A stretch of DNA of 64,000 nucleotides from Salinisphaera hydrothermalis (GCF_040361195.1 NZ_APNE01000009.1); one strand, 5' to 3'; numbered from the stretch's first letter, positions 32,663 to 41,794 are shown. Notes: generated by a model not told the origin, from the sequence alone. Numbers and translations: made by a program.

Positions 32663-33568
32663 ATGCAGATCGCCATCATGTCCCGCAACAGGAATCTTTA
32701 CTCCACCTCGCGGCTGATCGAGGCCGCCAAGGGGCGGGGTCACGACGTCATGGTGGTCGATCCATTGCGCTGTTATATGAACATCGTGCCGCACGCGCCC
32801 GAGATTCATTACAAGGGCAAGAAGCTCGAAGGCATCGACGCGATCATTCCGCGTATCGGCGCATCGATCACGTTCTACGCCACGGCAGTGCTGCGCCAGT
32901 TCGAGATGATCGGGGTCTACCCGCTCAACGAGTCGGTTGCGATCTCGCGTTCCAGAGACAAGTTGCGGTCGATGCAGTTGCTTTCGCGCAAGGGCATCGG
33001 CCTGCCGGTGACCGGCTTTGCCCATTCGCCGGACGATACCGACGATCTGCTTGATCTGGTCGGTGGCGATTCCTACGTGATCAAGCTCACCGAAGGCACC
33101 CAGGGCAAGGGCGTGGTGCTGACCGAAACCCGCGGCGCGGCCGAATCGGTGATCGACGCCTTCCGCGGCCTGGACGCGCATTTCCTGGTGCAGGAATACG
33201 TCAAGGAAGCCAAGGGCGCGGATATCCGCTGTTTCGTGATCGGCGAAAAGGTCGTGGCCTCCATGAAGCGCCAGGGCAAGGAAGGCGATTTCCGCTCCAA
33301 CCTGCATCGCGGCGGCTCCGCCAGCGTGGTCAAGATCACGCCGGAAGAACGCTCGACCGCGGTCCGAGCCGCCAAGATCATGGGCTTGAACGTGGCCGGC
33401 GTCGATCTGCTGCGCTCGAACCATGGCCCGGTGGTGATGGAAGTCAATTCCTCGCCTGGGCTCGAGGGTATCGAGGGCGCGACCGGCAAGGATATCGCCG
33501 GCCAGATCATCGCCTTTATCGAGGGCCACTCCAAGCGAGGCAAGACCCGCACACGCGGCGCCGGTTAG
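32663..33568 (+). CDS. rimK: RimK-type ATP-grasp ligase
   Basis: A 301-residue RimK. The N-terminal domain begins 'MQIAIMSRNRNLYSTSRLIE', followed by 'DAIIPRIGASITFYATAVLR'. The ATP-grasp region includes 'RDKLRSMQLLSRKGIGLPVT', 'YVIKLTEGTQGKGVVLTET', 'QEYVKEAKGADIRCFVIG' and 'VMEVNSSPGLEGIE', which hold ATP and magnesium. RimK adds glutamate residues to ribosomal protein S6 and can make poly-glutamate. The gene lies between the zinc protease and the aspartoacylase-family gene, likely one unit. Confidence 0.95.
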   Translation: MQIAIMSRNRNLYSTSRLIEAAKGRGHDVMVVDPLRCYMNIVPHAPEIHYKGKKLEGIDAIIPRIGASITFYATAVLRQFEMIGVYPLNESVAISRSRDKLRSMQLLSRKGIGLPVTGFAHSPDDTDDLLDLVGGDSYVIKLTEGTQGKGVVLTETRGAAESVIDAFRGLDAHFLVQEYVKEAKGADIRCFVIGEKVVASMKRQGKEGDFRSNLHRGGSASVVKITPEERSTAVRAAKIMGLNVAGVDLLRSNHGPVVMEVNSSPGLEGIEGATGKDIAGQIIAFIEGHSKRGKTRTRGAG

Positions 33569-33648
33569 CCGCCGCTGGTGTGTCCTGACCGTAGACGGGC
33601 GCGGATGGCCCGGCCCGTCCTTTGATGTAACGCCGATCCCGGTATGCG

Positions 33649-34734
33649 ATGACGGACAAGTCGAAACACAAGAACAACGGCCAGGCAGCGCCGCTGGAAA
33701 TCGCCGGCCAGACCGTTCACCCGGGCGAGAACGTGAGTATCGAGGTGCCGGTCGCCGACCTGTACACGCACGCAAAGCTCACCATGCCGGTGAACGTGAT
33801 TCGCGGCCGCAAGGCCGGGCCGACGCTGTTTATTTCGGCGGCGGTACACGGCGACGAACTCAACGGGGTCGAGATCATCCGCCGCGTGCTGCGGCTGCGC
33901 GAACTCAAGCAGTTGCGCGGGACGTTGATCGTGGTGCCGATCGTCAACGTGCACGGTTTTCTGCGCAACTCGCGTTACCTGCCGGACCGGCGCGATCTCA
34001 ACCGCTCGTTCCCCGGCAGCGCCAACGGCTCGGTGGCGGGGCGTTTGGCCAAGGTGTTCATCGACGAGATCGTGTTGCATTCGGATTACGGCATCGACCT
34101 GCATACGGGCGCGATCCATCGCGCCAATCTGCCGCAGATCCGCGCCGATCTGTCGCAGCCCACGGTACGCGCGATGGCCGATGCCTTCGGTTGCCCGCTG
34201 CTCATCGATGCCGATCTGCGCGAAGGATCGTTGCGTGAATACGCCGATCGCAAGGGCGTGCCGTTGCTGCTTTATGAGGCCGGCGAGGCGCTGCGCTTCG
34301 ACGAGTTCTCGATTCGGGCCGGGGTGCGCGGGGTTCGAAATGTGATGCGGCATCTCGGCATGCTGCCGCGCCGCAAGGTTTCGAAGCGTCCGCCGAAGCC
34401 GGTAGTGGCCGAGGATTCCTCATGGCAGCGGGCGCCGGAGTCCGGCATTCTCCGTTCCTTGGTGGAGCTGGGCGAATACGTCGAACGCGACCAGGTGCTG
34501 GCGTATGTCGCGGATCCCTTTGGGACCACCGAAGTGGCCGTGACCGCCGAAGATGCCGGCATCGTGATCGGCCGATCTTATCTACCGCTGGTGCATGCCG
34601 GCGATGCGATCTATCACGTCGCGCGCGTCAAGGGCGCGCAGGAAGTCGCCAGCCGGGTCGAGGCCTATCAGGAAGCCAACGAACCCGACGATCACGAAGA
34701 CTACGGCGCATCGGGCGAGCCGCCCCTGGTCTGA
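33649..34734 (+). CDS. Succinylglutamate desuccinylase/aspartoacylase family protein
   Basis: A 361-residue M14-type deacylase. The zinc-site blocks are visible: 'SAAVHGDELNGVEIIRRVL' (HGDE) and 'YGIDLHTGAIHRANLPQIRA' (His ligand). 'RDLNRSFPGSANGSVAGRLA' is also typical. A C-terminal barrel-like domain follows from about residue 260 ('SGILRSLVELGEYVERDQVL'). The substrate is not known; family members cut N-acyl amino acids or peptides. It follows rimK by 80 bp and overlaps pyrB tail to tail by 34 bp. Confidence 0.88.
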   Translation: MTDKSKHKNNGQAAPLEIAGQTVHPGENVSIEVPVADLYTHAKLTMPVNVIRGRKAGPTLFISAAVHGDELNGVEIIRRVLRLRELKQLRGTLIVVPIVNVHGFLRNSRYLPDRRDLNRSFPGSANGSVAGRLAKVFIDEIVLHSDYGIDLHTGAIHRANLPQIRADLSQPTVRAMADAFGCPLLIDADLREGSLREYADRKGVPLLLYEAGEALRFDEFSIRAGVRGVRNVMRHLGMLPRRKVSKRPPKPVVAEDSSWQRAPESGILRSLVELGEYVERDQVLAYVADPFGTTEVAVTAEDAGIVIGRSYLPLVHAGDAIYHVARVKGAQEVASRVEAYQEANEPDDHEDYGASGEPPLV

Positions 34735-35678
34735 CCGGCGATCATCGCCATGACCGCCATACGGATGCCGATGCCGTTGCGTACCTGCTCGAGAATGAGC
34801 GACTGGTCGGAATAGGCGACCTCGGCCGTGATTTCCACGCCGCGGTTGATCGGCCCGGGATGCATGATGAGGGCGGTTTTCGACGCGTGCGCCAGATTGG
34901 CGGGCGTGAGGCCGAAATCGTGGTGATAGTCGGCCACGCCGGCCAGGGCGTCGCCTTCGATGCGCTCGCGCTGGATGCGCAACCCCATGACGATGTCGGC
35001 GTCGGCCAGGCCGGCGCGGATGTCGGTGGTCGCGGTCACGCCCAGAGCGCCCGGGGCCGGCGGCAGGAAGCGTTCCGGGCCGATCACGCGGATGTCGGTG
35101 GTGCCAAGTGTGCGCAGGGCGTGAATGGTGGAGTGCGCGACGCGCGAGTGGGCGACGTCGCCGACGATGGCGATTTTGAGGTTCTCGAAATCCGGCCGGT
35201 GACGACGAATGGTGAAGACGTCGAGCAGGCCTTGTGTCGGGTGCGCATGGCTGCCGTCGCCGGCATTGATAATGGCGACATGCGGCGCGGCATGGGCGGC
35301 GAAGTGCGCAGCCGCCCCGTTCTCGGGATGTCGGACAACGAAGATATCCGCGCCCATGGCCTGTAGCGTGAACAGGGTGTCGAGATCGTCCTCGCCCTTG
35401 GCGCGCGAGGAAGTCGCGACGTCCATGTTGATCACATCGGCCGACAGCCGCTTGGCCGCCAGCTCGAAGGTGGTCCGCGTGCGCGTCGAGTTCTCGAAGA
35501 ACAGATTGAACACCGTCTTGCCGCGCAGGAGGGGGACTTTCTTCGGCGGTGCGCCAACCTCCGGCACCAGCGATTCCGCGGTATCCAGTATCCGCTCGAG
35601 TAAGGGCTTCGGCAGCCCTTCGGTGGTCAGCAGGTGACGAAGCTGGCCGTGGGCGTCGAGCTGGATATCGGTGTTCAT
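34701..35678 (-). CDS. pyrB: Aspartate carbamoyltransferase catalytic chain
   Basis: A 325-residue PyrB with the carbamoyl phosphate motif 'FFENSTRTRTTFELAAKRLS', 'NAGDGSHAHPTQGLLDVFTI', 'IAIVGDVAHSRVAHSTIHAL' and 'MHPGPINRGVEI'. It commits carbamoyl phosphate to pyrimidine synthesis. The order ruvX-pyrR-pyrB is as in Pseudomonas, but the inactive dihydroorotase-like pyrC partner that follows there is absent here. The gene ends inside the convergent aspartoacylase-family gene. Confidence 0.96.
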   Translation of the reverse strand: MNTDIQLDAHGQLRHLLTTEGLPKPLLERILDTAESLVPEVGAPPKKVPLLRGKTVFNLFFENSTRTRTTFELAAKRLSADVINMDVATSSRAKGEDDLDTLFTLQAMGADIFVVRHPENGAAAHFAAHAAPHVAIINAGDGSHAHPTQGLLDVFTIRRHRPDFENLKIAIVGDVAHSRVAHSTIHALRTLGTTDIRVIGPERFLPPAPGALGVTATTDIRAGLADADIVMGLRIQRERIEGDALAGVADYHHDFGLTPANLAHASKTALIMHPGPINRGVEITAEVAYSDQSLILEQVRNGIGIRMAVMAMIAGQTRGGSPDAP

Positions 35679-35729
35679 GCGCGTTTCTGGAAAGTCGGGG
35701 CAGGGCGGGCGAAAAGGCGTCGGACGCCG

Positions 35730-36230
35730 CTAGCGCATGGTCAGGCGCAGCGGCTCCGGGCCGGTCAGCTTGATCCGGCGATCTTTTTCGAGGTCGAGCT
35801 TGAGGCCGGCGGCGTCCGGCGCGAACGGCAGCTCGCGTGCGCCGCGGTCGACCAGAACCGCCAGCTTGACCGCGGACGGGCGGCCATAGTCGAACAGCTC
35901 GTTCAGCGCGGCCCGAACCGTGCGGCCGGTGTAGAGCACGTCGTCCACCAGAATGACGGTCTTGCCGTCGATTTCCGCCGGGATATTAGACGGCCCGACG
36001 CTCGGGTGCAGGCCGACCATCGAGAAATCGTCGCGGTAGAAGCTGATGTTGATCGTGCACATCGGGCTGGCCAGCTCGAAATGAGCATGCAGCCGCTCGC
36101 CGATCCAGGCGCCGCCGGTTTCCACGCCGACGATTACCGCATCGGGATGTTCGGCAATCAACGGCTCGACTTGGGCAGTCAGCGCCGCGAGCGCGGCGTC
36201 GACGTCGAAACTTTCGGTCGAATCGGTCAT
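35730..36230 (-). CDS. pyrR: PyrR, pyrimidine regulator/uracil phosphoribosyltransferase
   Basis: A 166-residue PyrR. The PRPP loop 'KTVILVDDVLYTGRTVRAAL' and 'VIVGVETGGAWIGERL' are the conserved blocks, along with 'DLEKDRRIKLTG' near the end. In Pseudomonas, PyrR controls pyrB expression, while in Gram-positives it binds pyr mRNA. Its start overlaps the ruvX stop (ATGA type), and pyrB follows after 51 bp, so the genes form one operon. Confidence 0.94.
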   Translation of the reverse strand: MTDSTESFDVDAALAALTAQVEPLIAEHPDAVIVGVETGGAWIGERLHAHFELASPMCTINISFYRDDFSMVGLHPSVGPSNIPAEIDGKTVILVDDVLYTGRTVRAALNELFDYGRPSAVKLAVLVDRGARELPFAPDAAGLKLDLEKDRRIKLTGPEPLRLTMR

Positions 36231-36688
36231 CTGTGGTCCCCCGCTGGCGCCGAGTCCAGTTGCCCGGTCAGCCAGCTTTCCAGAATGGTTTGGGCGGCCA
36301 TCGCGTCGATATCGCCCTTGGCGATCCGTTTACCGCGGCTGCCCGTGGCACGTGCCGTGCGCAGGCGCTCGCCGGCCTCGATGGTGGTATAGCGTTCGTC
36401 GACGGTGTGTACGGTCACGCGGTAGCGGCCCCAGATTTCCTCGGAAAAATTACGCGCGCGATTGGTCATTTTCTGTGTCTCTCCTGCCGCGTTTAACGGC
36501 AGACCGACGACGAGCGCGGTCGGCTGCCATTCGGCCATCAGAGCATCGAGCGCTGCCCAGTCGGGCATGCCGGCGCGATGCTCCAAGGTGGTCAGAGGCC
36601 GGGCGCTGCCGGTCACATGGCTACCCACGGCAATACCGACGCGTCGCTTGCCGTAATCGAAGCCGAGTGCGACGCCGTCGTCAGGCAT
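36227..36688 (-). CDS. ruvX: RuvX/YqgF Holliday-junction resolvase family protein
   Basis: A 153-residue YqgF protein with the RNase H-like motifs 'ALGFDYGKRRVGIAVGS', 'ALVVGLPLNAAGETQ', 'VHTVDERYTTIEA' and 'KGDIDAMAAQTILESWL'. The family processes 16S rRNA 5' ends and was proposed to resolve Holliday junctions. ATG 36688 overlaps the end of yqgE by 8 bp; the frame is open 54 bp further upstream but within yqgE. It is followed directly by pyrR. Confidence 0.95.
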   Translation of the reverse strand: MPDDGVALGFDYGKRRVGIAVGSHVTGSARPLTTLEHRAGMPDWAALDALMAEWQPTALVVGLPLNAAGETQKMTNRARNFSEEIWGRYRVTVHTVDERYTTIEAGERLRTARATGSRGKRIAKGDIDAMAAQTILESWLTGQLDSAPAGDHR

Positions 36689-37235
36689 GGCCCGCCAAAC
36701 CGGACAGCTGATGGGCGGAAACGCCCAGCAATCCGGCCGCATCGGCCCAGCGGCGCTCGACCGGCGATTCGAAAATGATGCTTTGATCGGCTGGTGTACT
36801 GAGCCAGCTGTTGGCCAGCATTTCTTGTTCGAGCTGTCCTTCGCCCCAGCCGGCGTAGCCGAGCGTGATCAAAAACGCGCTGGGCCCGAAGCCGTTGCCG
36901 ATGGCCTCGAGAATATCGCGCGACGTCGTGATGGCCAGGCCACCATCGATATGCAGGCTGGATTCCCAGTCGCCCTCGTCGCGATGCAGGACGAACCCGC
37001 GCTCGGTCTGAATCGGCCCGCCCCAGTAGACCGGCATATCGCGCGCCACGTGGGCCTCGATATCCAGCTGGGACAGCATGTCGGCGACCGCTAGATCGCT
37101 TGGTTTGTTGATTACCAGGCCCATGGCGCCATCGGCGTTATGCTCGGCGACGAAGGTCACGCTATCGGCGAACTCGCCTTCCACGCGGCCCGGCATGGCA
37201 AGCAGAAACTGGTTCTTGAATTGCGTTGCGTCCAT
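36681..37235 (-). CDS. yqgE: YqgE/AlgH family protein
   Basis: A 184-residue protein of the YqgE/AlgH family, with 'KNQFLLAMPG', 'EHNADGAMGLVINKPSDLAV', 'VYWGGPIQTERGFVLH' and 'LITLGYAGWGEGQLEQEM'. The molecular role is not well defined. ATG 37235 is chosen because the upstream 96 bp of open frame lacks family similarity. It is coupled to ruvX. In E. coli gshB lies directly upstream; here a glucose dehydrogenase gene separates them. Confidence 0.94.
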   Translation of the reverse strand: MDATQFKNQFLLAMPGRVEGEFADSVTFVAEHNADGAMGLVINKPSDLAVADMLSQLDIEAHVARDMPVYWGGPIQTERGFVLHRDEGDWESSLHIDGGLAITTSRDILEAIGNGFGPSAFLITLGYAGWGEGQLEQEMLANSWLSTPADQSIIFESPVERRWADAAGLLGVSAHQLSGLAGHA

Positions 37236-37358
37236 GCCCCAATTATCGACCCAGGCCGGGGCCCGCGGCAAATGAATGACGCCGATCGAGCGAGCGGCGG
37301 CCCCGGGCGAGCCGGTGGCTGCCGCCGGCAATGTTTGGCTTCGATCCCAGTTGCGATC

Positions 37359-39839
37359 TCAGCCGCCATGGGCGGGCGCCGATTTCGGCAGCGCCCAGGC
37401 GATGGTGTAGTCGCCGCGTTTGGTGCCGAGCGGCGAATGTCCGCCGACCGTAAGCACAATGTACTCGCGCCCGTCCTTGCCACGGTATACCGCCGGCGTC
37501 GCCTGGCCGCCGGCCGGCAGCTCCGTCGACCAGACCACTTGGCCGGTTTGGGTGTTGTAGGCGCGCAGCATGTCGTCCGCGGTACCGGCGATGAAAGTAA
37601 GGCCGCCGGCCGTTTGGACGCCCGAGCCGAGCGACGGCGCGCTGGAGGGCAGCGGCAGATTGTGTTTGAAGCCGAACGGCGCGGTGTGGCGCGCGTCGCC
37701 CAGTAACGTCGACCACTCGATCTTGTGCTGCGCCAGATTGACCTGATTCAGCGTCGCCCAGGGCGGCGCGTTACACGGCACGCTGATCGGACTCATGAAC
37801 GGATGCAGATCGATCGCATAGGGCAGGCCGTACTGCGGTTTCCACGAACCGGTGCCCTTGAATAGCGGCGGTATGCCCTGGCCGTTCCATTCCTTGATCA
37901 GGCCCTTGCCGATCGATTCCTTGCGCGGCACGAGCTTGCCGATGAACGGCAGGTAGTTAGCGACGATGTTGAGCTGGCCGTTCGGCGAAAACGAGGCGCC
38001 GTACCAGTCCGTCACGCCGTCGAAGGTCGGGTACATGAGCGTGCCCTGACGGGTCGGCGGAGCGCTGTTGCCCGGATAATAGGCCTCCTGATATTTCGCC
38101 CGGCACCACATCTGGTCGAAGGGCGAGACACCCCACATGTCCGTGGCCTTGAGCTTGGCCGGTGTGAACTGCGGCATGCCGGGCGAAAACGGCTGGGTCG
38201 CGGACATCCAGTCCGTGAGTACGCCATTCTTCGGCCCCGTGGGCACGGGTTGCTCCTTGACCGGCACGATGGGCTTGCCGGTGATCCGGTTGAGCACGAA
38301 CAGCTGGCCGCGCTTGTTGGTAGACACCAGCGCCGGTGTATGGCCGCCGTGCCCGTTCGGCCACTGGACCAGCGATGGGCCGATCGGCATGTCGTAGTCC
38401 CAGACGTCGGTATGGGCTTCCTGGAAATGCCAGAGCTCGTGGCCGTTATCCACGTTCAGCGCGACGATCGAGCCCGAATACTTCATATCGAACGGGCGCC
38501 GGTTCTTGCCGTAATAATCGGGCGTGGCGTTGCCGAGCGGCAGGTAGATGATGCCGTTTTTCGGATCACCCGTGACCGTGCCCCAGACGTTCGGCGTATA
38601 GCGTGTGTAATGCTGGCCCGGGCCCAGTTTGGCGTTCGGATTGGCACGCCCGAGATCCCACGACCAATCGAGCTTGCCGGTCACGGCGTCCCAGCCGCGC
38701 ACGACGCCCGACGGCTCGCCGAGATACCAGTTGTCCATGACGTTGCCGCCGGTGATGATCACGCCGTGCATGACCAGCGGCGCGGACGACTGCACCAGCG
38801 TGCCGGGCGCGACGCCGCCCATGCCCTGAGTGAGATCGATCATGCCGTTCTTCTGGCCGAAGCCGGGGCATGTTTTACCGGTGCGTGCATCGACGGCGAC
38901 CACGTACGGGCCCATGGTGGGGGCGATGATGCGTGTCTTGCAGGCTTGGCTGCCGTCGGGGGCCGTGTAGTTCGGGCCGGCCTTGTAGTACGACACGCCG
39001 CGGCAGTTGACGAAGTTGTTGTCCGAATCGTCGACGTCCGGCTTGAACTTCCACTTCTGCTTGCCGGTATCGGCGTCAAGCGCCACGACCCAGGCGTTCG
39101 GCGTGCAGGTATAGACGGTGTCGCCGATCTTGAGTGGGGTGGATTCGGCCCCGAAATGCGGCGCGTCGGAACCGTGTAGCTCGGCGTCTTTATTTTTGTC
39201 GCCGGCGCCGCCATACGCATATTTCATGTCGCCGCTTTGATAGGACCAGGCTTTCTGCAATCGGCCGACGTTATCGGGCGTGATCTGATCCAGCGGCGAA
39301 TAGCGGCTGCCACCCGGCGTACGGCCATAGAACTGCCAGTCGCCGGCCGGCTGGTTCGTCGGCGGCAGCGTGACGTGCGGTCCGTTGTCGGCGACCTTGC
39401 CGTTGGGATGCTGGACCCATGGCATCGAAAACATGACGCCGCCGGCGATTACGATCAGCGCGATCGCGGCGGTGCCGGAGATCAAAGCGGGCGCGGCCGC
39501 CGAGCCCAGACCGCGCCAGACCCAAGGGATCATGAGGATGATCGCAATAAGCATCGGCACGTCGAGTCGGGGCAGAGCGGTGAGCGTGGTCAGCTGGGAG
39601 AAGCCGGTTTCCCAGAACGCCCAAATGACCGCCGCGGCAAAGACGACGAGATTTAGCCAGAAGCCGGCCGGCCGGCGCGCGACCAAGAGCATCCCGACCG
39701 CGAGATAGCCGATCCCGCCGATGAGATAGGCCGGGGTGCCGCCCACCCAGGTCAGCCAACCGCCTTCGAGTGCCAGCAGCAGGCCGAACACGGCCGTGAC
39801 CACGCCGGCCGTTACGGTCAGACGATAAGTACGTTGCAT
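37359..39839 (-). CDS. gcd: Membrane-bound PQQ-dependent glucose dehydrogenase family
   Basis: An 826-residue quinoprotein. The first 145 residues hold about five transmembrane helices, and the rest is a periplasmic beta-propeller. Visible propeller features are 'GDWQFYGRTPGGSRYSPLDQ', 'CTPNAWVVALDADTGKQKWK', 'AFNVDNGHELWHF'-like repeats ('VALNVDNGHELWHFQEAHTD') and 'TGQVVWSTELPAGGQATPAV'. It oxidises glucose or a related polyol or acid (quinate/shikimate in relatives) and passes electrons to ubiquinone. No pqq genes are in the window. It interrupts the conserved gshB-yqgE order. Confidence 0.93.
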   Translation of the reverse strand: MQRTYRLTVTAGVVTAVFGLLLALEGGWLTWVGGTPAYLIGGIGYLAVGMLLVARRPAGFWLNLVVFAAAVIWAFWETGFSQLTTLTALPRLDVPMLIAIILMIPWVWRGLGSAAAPALISGTAAIALIVIAGGVMFSMPWVQHPNGKVADNGPHVTLPPTNQPAGDWQFYGRTPGGSRYSPLDQITPDNVGRLQKAWSYQSGDMKYAYGGAGDKNKDAELHGSDAPHFGAESTPLKIGDTVYTCTPNAWVVALDADTGKQKWKFKPDVDDSDNNFVNCRGVSYYKAGPNYTAPDGSQACKTRIIAPTMGPYVVAVDARTGKTCPGFGQKNGMIDLTQGMGGVAPGTLVQSSAPLVMHGVIITGGNVMDNWYLGEPSGVVRGWDAVTGKLDWSWDLGRANPNAKLGPGQHYTRYTPNVWGTVTGDPKNGIIYLPLGNATPDYYGKNRRPFDMKYSGSIVALNVDNGHELWHFQEAHTDVWDYDMPIGPSLVQWPNGHGGHTPALVSTNKRGQLFVLNRITGKPIVPVKEQPVPTGPKNGVLTDWMSATQPFSPGMPQFTPAKLKATDMWGVSPFDQMWCRAKYQEAYYPGNSAPPTRQGTLMYPTFDGVTDWYGASFSPNGQLNIVANYLPFIGKLVPRKESIGKGLIKEWNGQGIPPLFKGTGSWKPQYGLPYAIDLHPFMSPISVPCNAPPWATLNQVNLAQHKIEWSTLLGDARHTAPFGFKHNLPLPSSAPSLGSGVQTAGGLTFIAGTADDMLRAYNTQTGQVVWSTELPAGGQATPAVYRGKDGREYIVLTVGGHSPLGTKRGDYTIAWALPKSAPAHGG

Positions 39840-39951
39840 GAAGGCATCCCCCGTGCCGAAGTTTATGCAATGCGCATCTACTTAAGCACGGGACGGACGC
39901 GTTCACACTACGCAGTTCTACCCAGTGAACGGGTTGCCAACCCTTGAATCG

Positions 39952-40905
39952 TCAGGCGTCCAGCCGTTTTTCGATGGCGTCGAACAGCTTGGCGCAGATG
40001 TTGATGCCGAACTGGGCCTCGAGCTCGCGCACACAGGTCGGGCTGGTCACGTTGATTTCGGTGAGCTTGTCGCCGATCACGTCGAGGCCAACGAACAACA
40101 GGCCCTTGTCGCGAACATAGGGGCCGACCTCGCGGGCGATCTTCAGATCGGCCTCGGTGAGTTCGCGCCCGACGCCGCGCCCGCCCGCGGCCAGGTTACC
40201 GCGCAGCTCGCCCTTGGCCGGCACACGCGCCAAGGCATACCCGACCGGCTCGCCGTCGACCAGCAGCACGCGTTTATCACCGTCGGTGATGGCGGGCAGA
40301 TACGCCTGCGCCATGGCATAGCGCGTGCCGTGCTCGGTCAGCACTTCGAGAATCACGCTGGTGTTGTCGTTGCCTTCGGTGACGCGAAAGATGCGGGAGC
40401 CGCCCATGCCGTCGAGCGGTTTGAGCACGACATCGCGATGCTCTCTGATGAAGCGACGGAAAGCATCGGCACGCCGGGCGACCAGCGTCGGACCGCAGAG
40501 ATGCGCGAAGCGATTGATTGCCATCTTCTCGTTCACGTCGCGCAGCGCGTCGCAGCGATTGACCACGAGCGTGCCTTCGTTCTCGGCCAGTTCGAGGATA
40601 TAGGTCGCGTAGATGTACTCGGTGTCGAAGGGCGGGTCCTTGCGCATCAGGATCACGTCCAGATCCGCCAGGGCGATCGTTTCCGAGTCCCCGGTGAAGG
40701 CGAACCAGTCGTGATTGTCATCCGCCACGCGGATGGTACGGCCGGTGCCATAACCCACGCCGTCGGCCACGAACAGATCGCTCATGGTGAAGTAGTGGAT
40801 CGTGTAGCCGCGACGCTGCGCCTCCAGCAACAGGGCCAGCGTCGTGTCCTTATACGGGGTGATGTCCTCGATCGGGTCCATCACCACGCCGAGCGAATAC
40901 GCCAT
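39952..40905 (-). CDS. gshB: Glutathione synthetase
   Basis: A 317-residue GshB starting 'MAYSLGVVMDPIEDITPYKD'. ATP-grasp blocks are 'VLMRKDPPFDTEYIYATYIL', 'VVLKPLDGMGGSRIFRV' and 'LTEINVTSPTCVRELEAQFG'. It joins glycine to gamma-glutamylcysteine. In E. coli it lies between rsmE and yqgE; here both junctions are widened, by a toxin-antitoxin module upstream and a PQQ dehydrogenase downstream. Confidence 0.97.
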   Translation of the reverse strand: MAYSLGVVMDPIEDITPYKDTTLALLLEAQRRGYTIHYFTMSDLFVADGVGYGTGRTIRVADDNHDWFAFTGDSETIALADLDVILMRKDPPFDTEYIYATYILELAENEGTLVVNRCDALRDVNEKMAINRFAHLCGPTLVARRADAFRRFIREHRDVVLKPLDGMGGSRIFRVTEGNDNTSVILEVLTEHGTRYAMAQAYLPAITDGDKRVLLVDGEPVGYALARVPAKGELRGNLAAGGRGVGRELTEADLKIAREVGPYVRDKGLLFVGLDVIGDKLTEINVTSPTCVRELEAQFGINICAKLFDAIEKRLDA

Positions 40906-41002
40906 TGCAGGTTCCTTGGGCGGATCGGGCCGCCGGACAGTGTGCTATGCGGCGCATGGTAGCGCAGCCCGAGCCTTTTTTACCTGCAGATTCGCGAGAC
41001 CG

Positions 41003-41182
41003 CGCTCGGCTCGCTTCGCTTTGCCGATCTGTGGTTATCCGCAGATGTACGCAGATGTACGCAGATTAGGAATGAGTCGAATTGAAACGCCGAGCTCGGC
41101 GCGGACATGAAGGACTGCTCAATTTCGGTAAAGCGAAGCGACCCGAGTCTATCTGCGTGAATCGGCGTCGATCTGCGGACAG
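41003..41182. repeat. Palindromic intergenic repeat A
   Basis: Two pairs of arms are seen. CTCGGCTCGCTTCGCTTTGCC (41004-41024) pairs with the complement of GGTAAAGCGAAGCGACCCGAG (41127-41147). The block of direct ATGTACGCAG units at 41045-41064 pairs with GTGAATCGGCGTCGATCTGC. Related copies lie at 41890-42030 and 42131-42313. The 40906-41291 interval holds nothing else recognisable. Confidence 0.7.
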
Positions 41183-41246
41183 ATTGATTCAAGCAACGAA
41201 GCCCCGAAAACCGGTCGGCAGCTGTCGCTTGCTGAATTCAGGTCCT

Positions 41247-41280
41247 GTACGTTATTTTGATCATGTTCAAAATTATGTAC
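41247..41280. promoter_or_regulatory. Operator/promoter dyad of yefM-yoeB
   Basis: GTACGTTATTTTGA (41247-41260) and TCAAAATTATGTAC (41267-41280) form an imperfect inverted repeat (12 of 14 bases) around a TCATGT centre. It ends 11 bp before the antitoxin start. YefM-type antitoxins repress their own promoter by binding dyads containing GTAC, so this is the likely autoregulatory site. Confidence 0.6.
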
Positions 41281-41291
41281 CGGTTATTGTC

Positions 41292-41543
41292 ATGGATGCC
41301 ATCAGCTACACGGCCGCGAGAAGCCACCTGGCAAAAACAATGGAACAGGTCTGTGATGACCACGCCCCCGTCATCATAACCAGAAGCAAGGCAGCTTCGG
41401 TGGTCATGATTTCTCTGGAAGACTATGAGGCGCTCCAGGAAACGGCCTACCTGTTGCGTGCGCCAAAGAACGCGCGCCGCCTGCTCGAATCAGTTGCCGA
41501 GCTGGAGCAAGACGGGGGGCAGGAGAGGGAACTCGTTGAATGA
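41292..41543 (+). CDS. yefM: YefM/Phd-family antitoxin
   Basis: An 83-residue antitoxin: 'MDAISYTAARSHLAKTMEQV' is the DNA-binding Phd/YefM N-terminus, 'PVIITRSKAASVVMISLEDY' the dimer core, and 'APKNARRLLESVAEL' the toxin-binding tail. ATG 41292 was chosen by homology; the frame stays open 210 bp upstream through a repeat. It overlaps yoeB by 4 bp (ATGA). Confidence 0.93.
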   Translation: MDAISYTAARSHLAKTMEQVCDDHAPVIITRSKAASVVMISLEDYEALQETAYLLRAPKNARRLLESVAELEQDGGQERELVE

Positions 41544-41794
41544 AGATCATCTTTTCCGAGCACGCCTGGGAGGATTACCTCTACTGGCAGAAGACGGAAC
41601 AAAAGATCCTGCGCCGTATCAACCAGCTCGTTAAAGAGATTCAGCGAACGCCGTTCGAGGGTATCGGCAAGCCGGAACCGCTCAAGCACGGGCTTTCCGG
41701 GTATTGGTCCCGGCGGATCAACGACGAACATCGGATCGTTTATAAAGTGACCGAGGACGCACTTCTAATCGCGCAATTGCGATATCACTACTAA
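41540..41794 (+). CDS. yoeB: YoeB-family mRNA interferase toxin
   Basis: An 84-residue YoeB of standard length. It reads 'MKIIFSEHAWEDYLYWQKTE', 'INQLVKEIQRTPFEGIGKPE', 'LSGYWSRRINDEHRIVYKV' and ends 'QLRYHY'. The C-terminal His-Tyr and the Glu and Arg of the middle part are the catalytic residues for ribosome-dependent mRNA cleavage. Coupled to yefM. All key residues are present, so it is probably active. Confidence 0.94.
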   Translation: MKIIFSEHAWEDYLYWQKTEQKILRRINQLVKEIQRTPFEGIGKPEPLKHGLSGYWSRRINDEHRIVYKVTEDALLIAQLRYHY

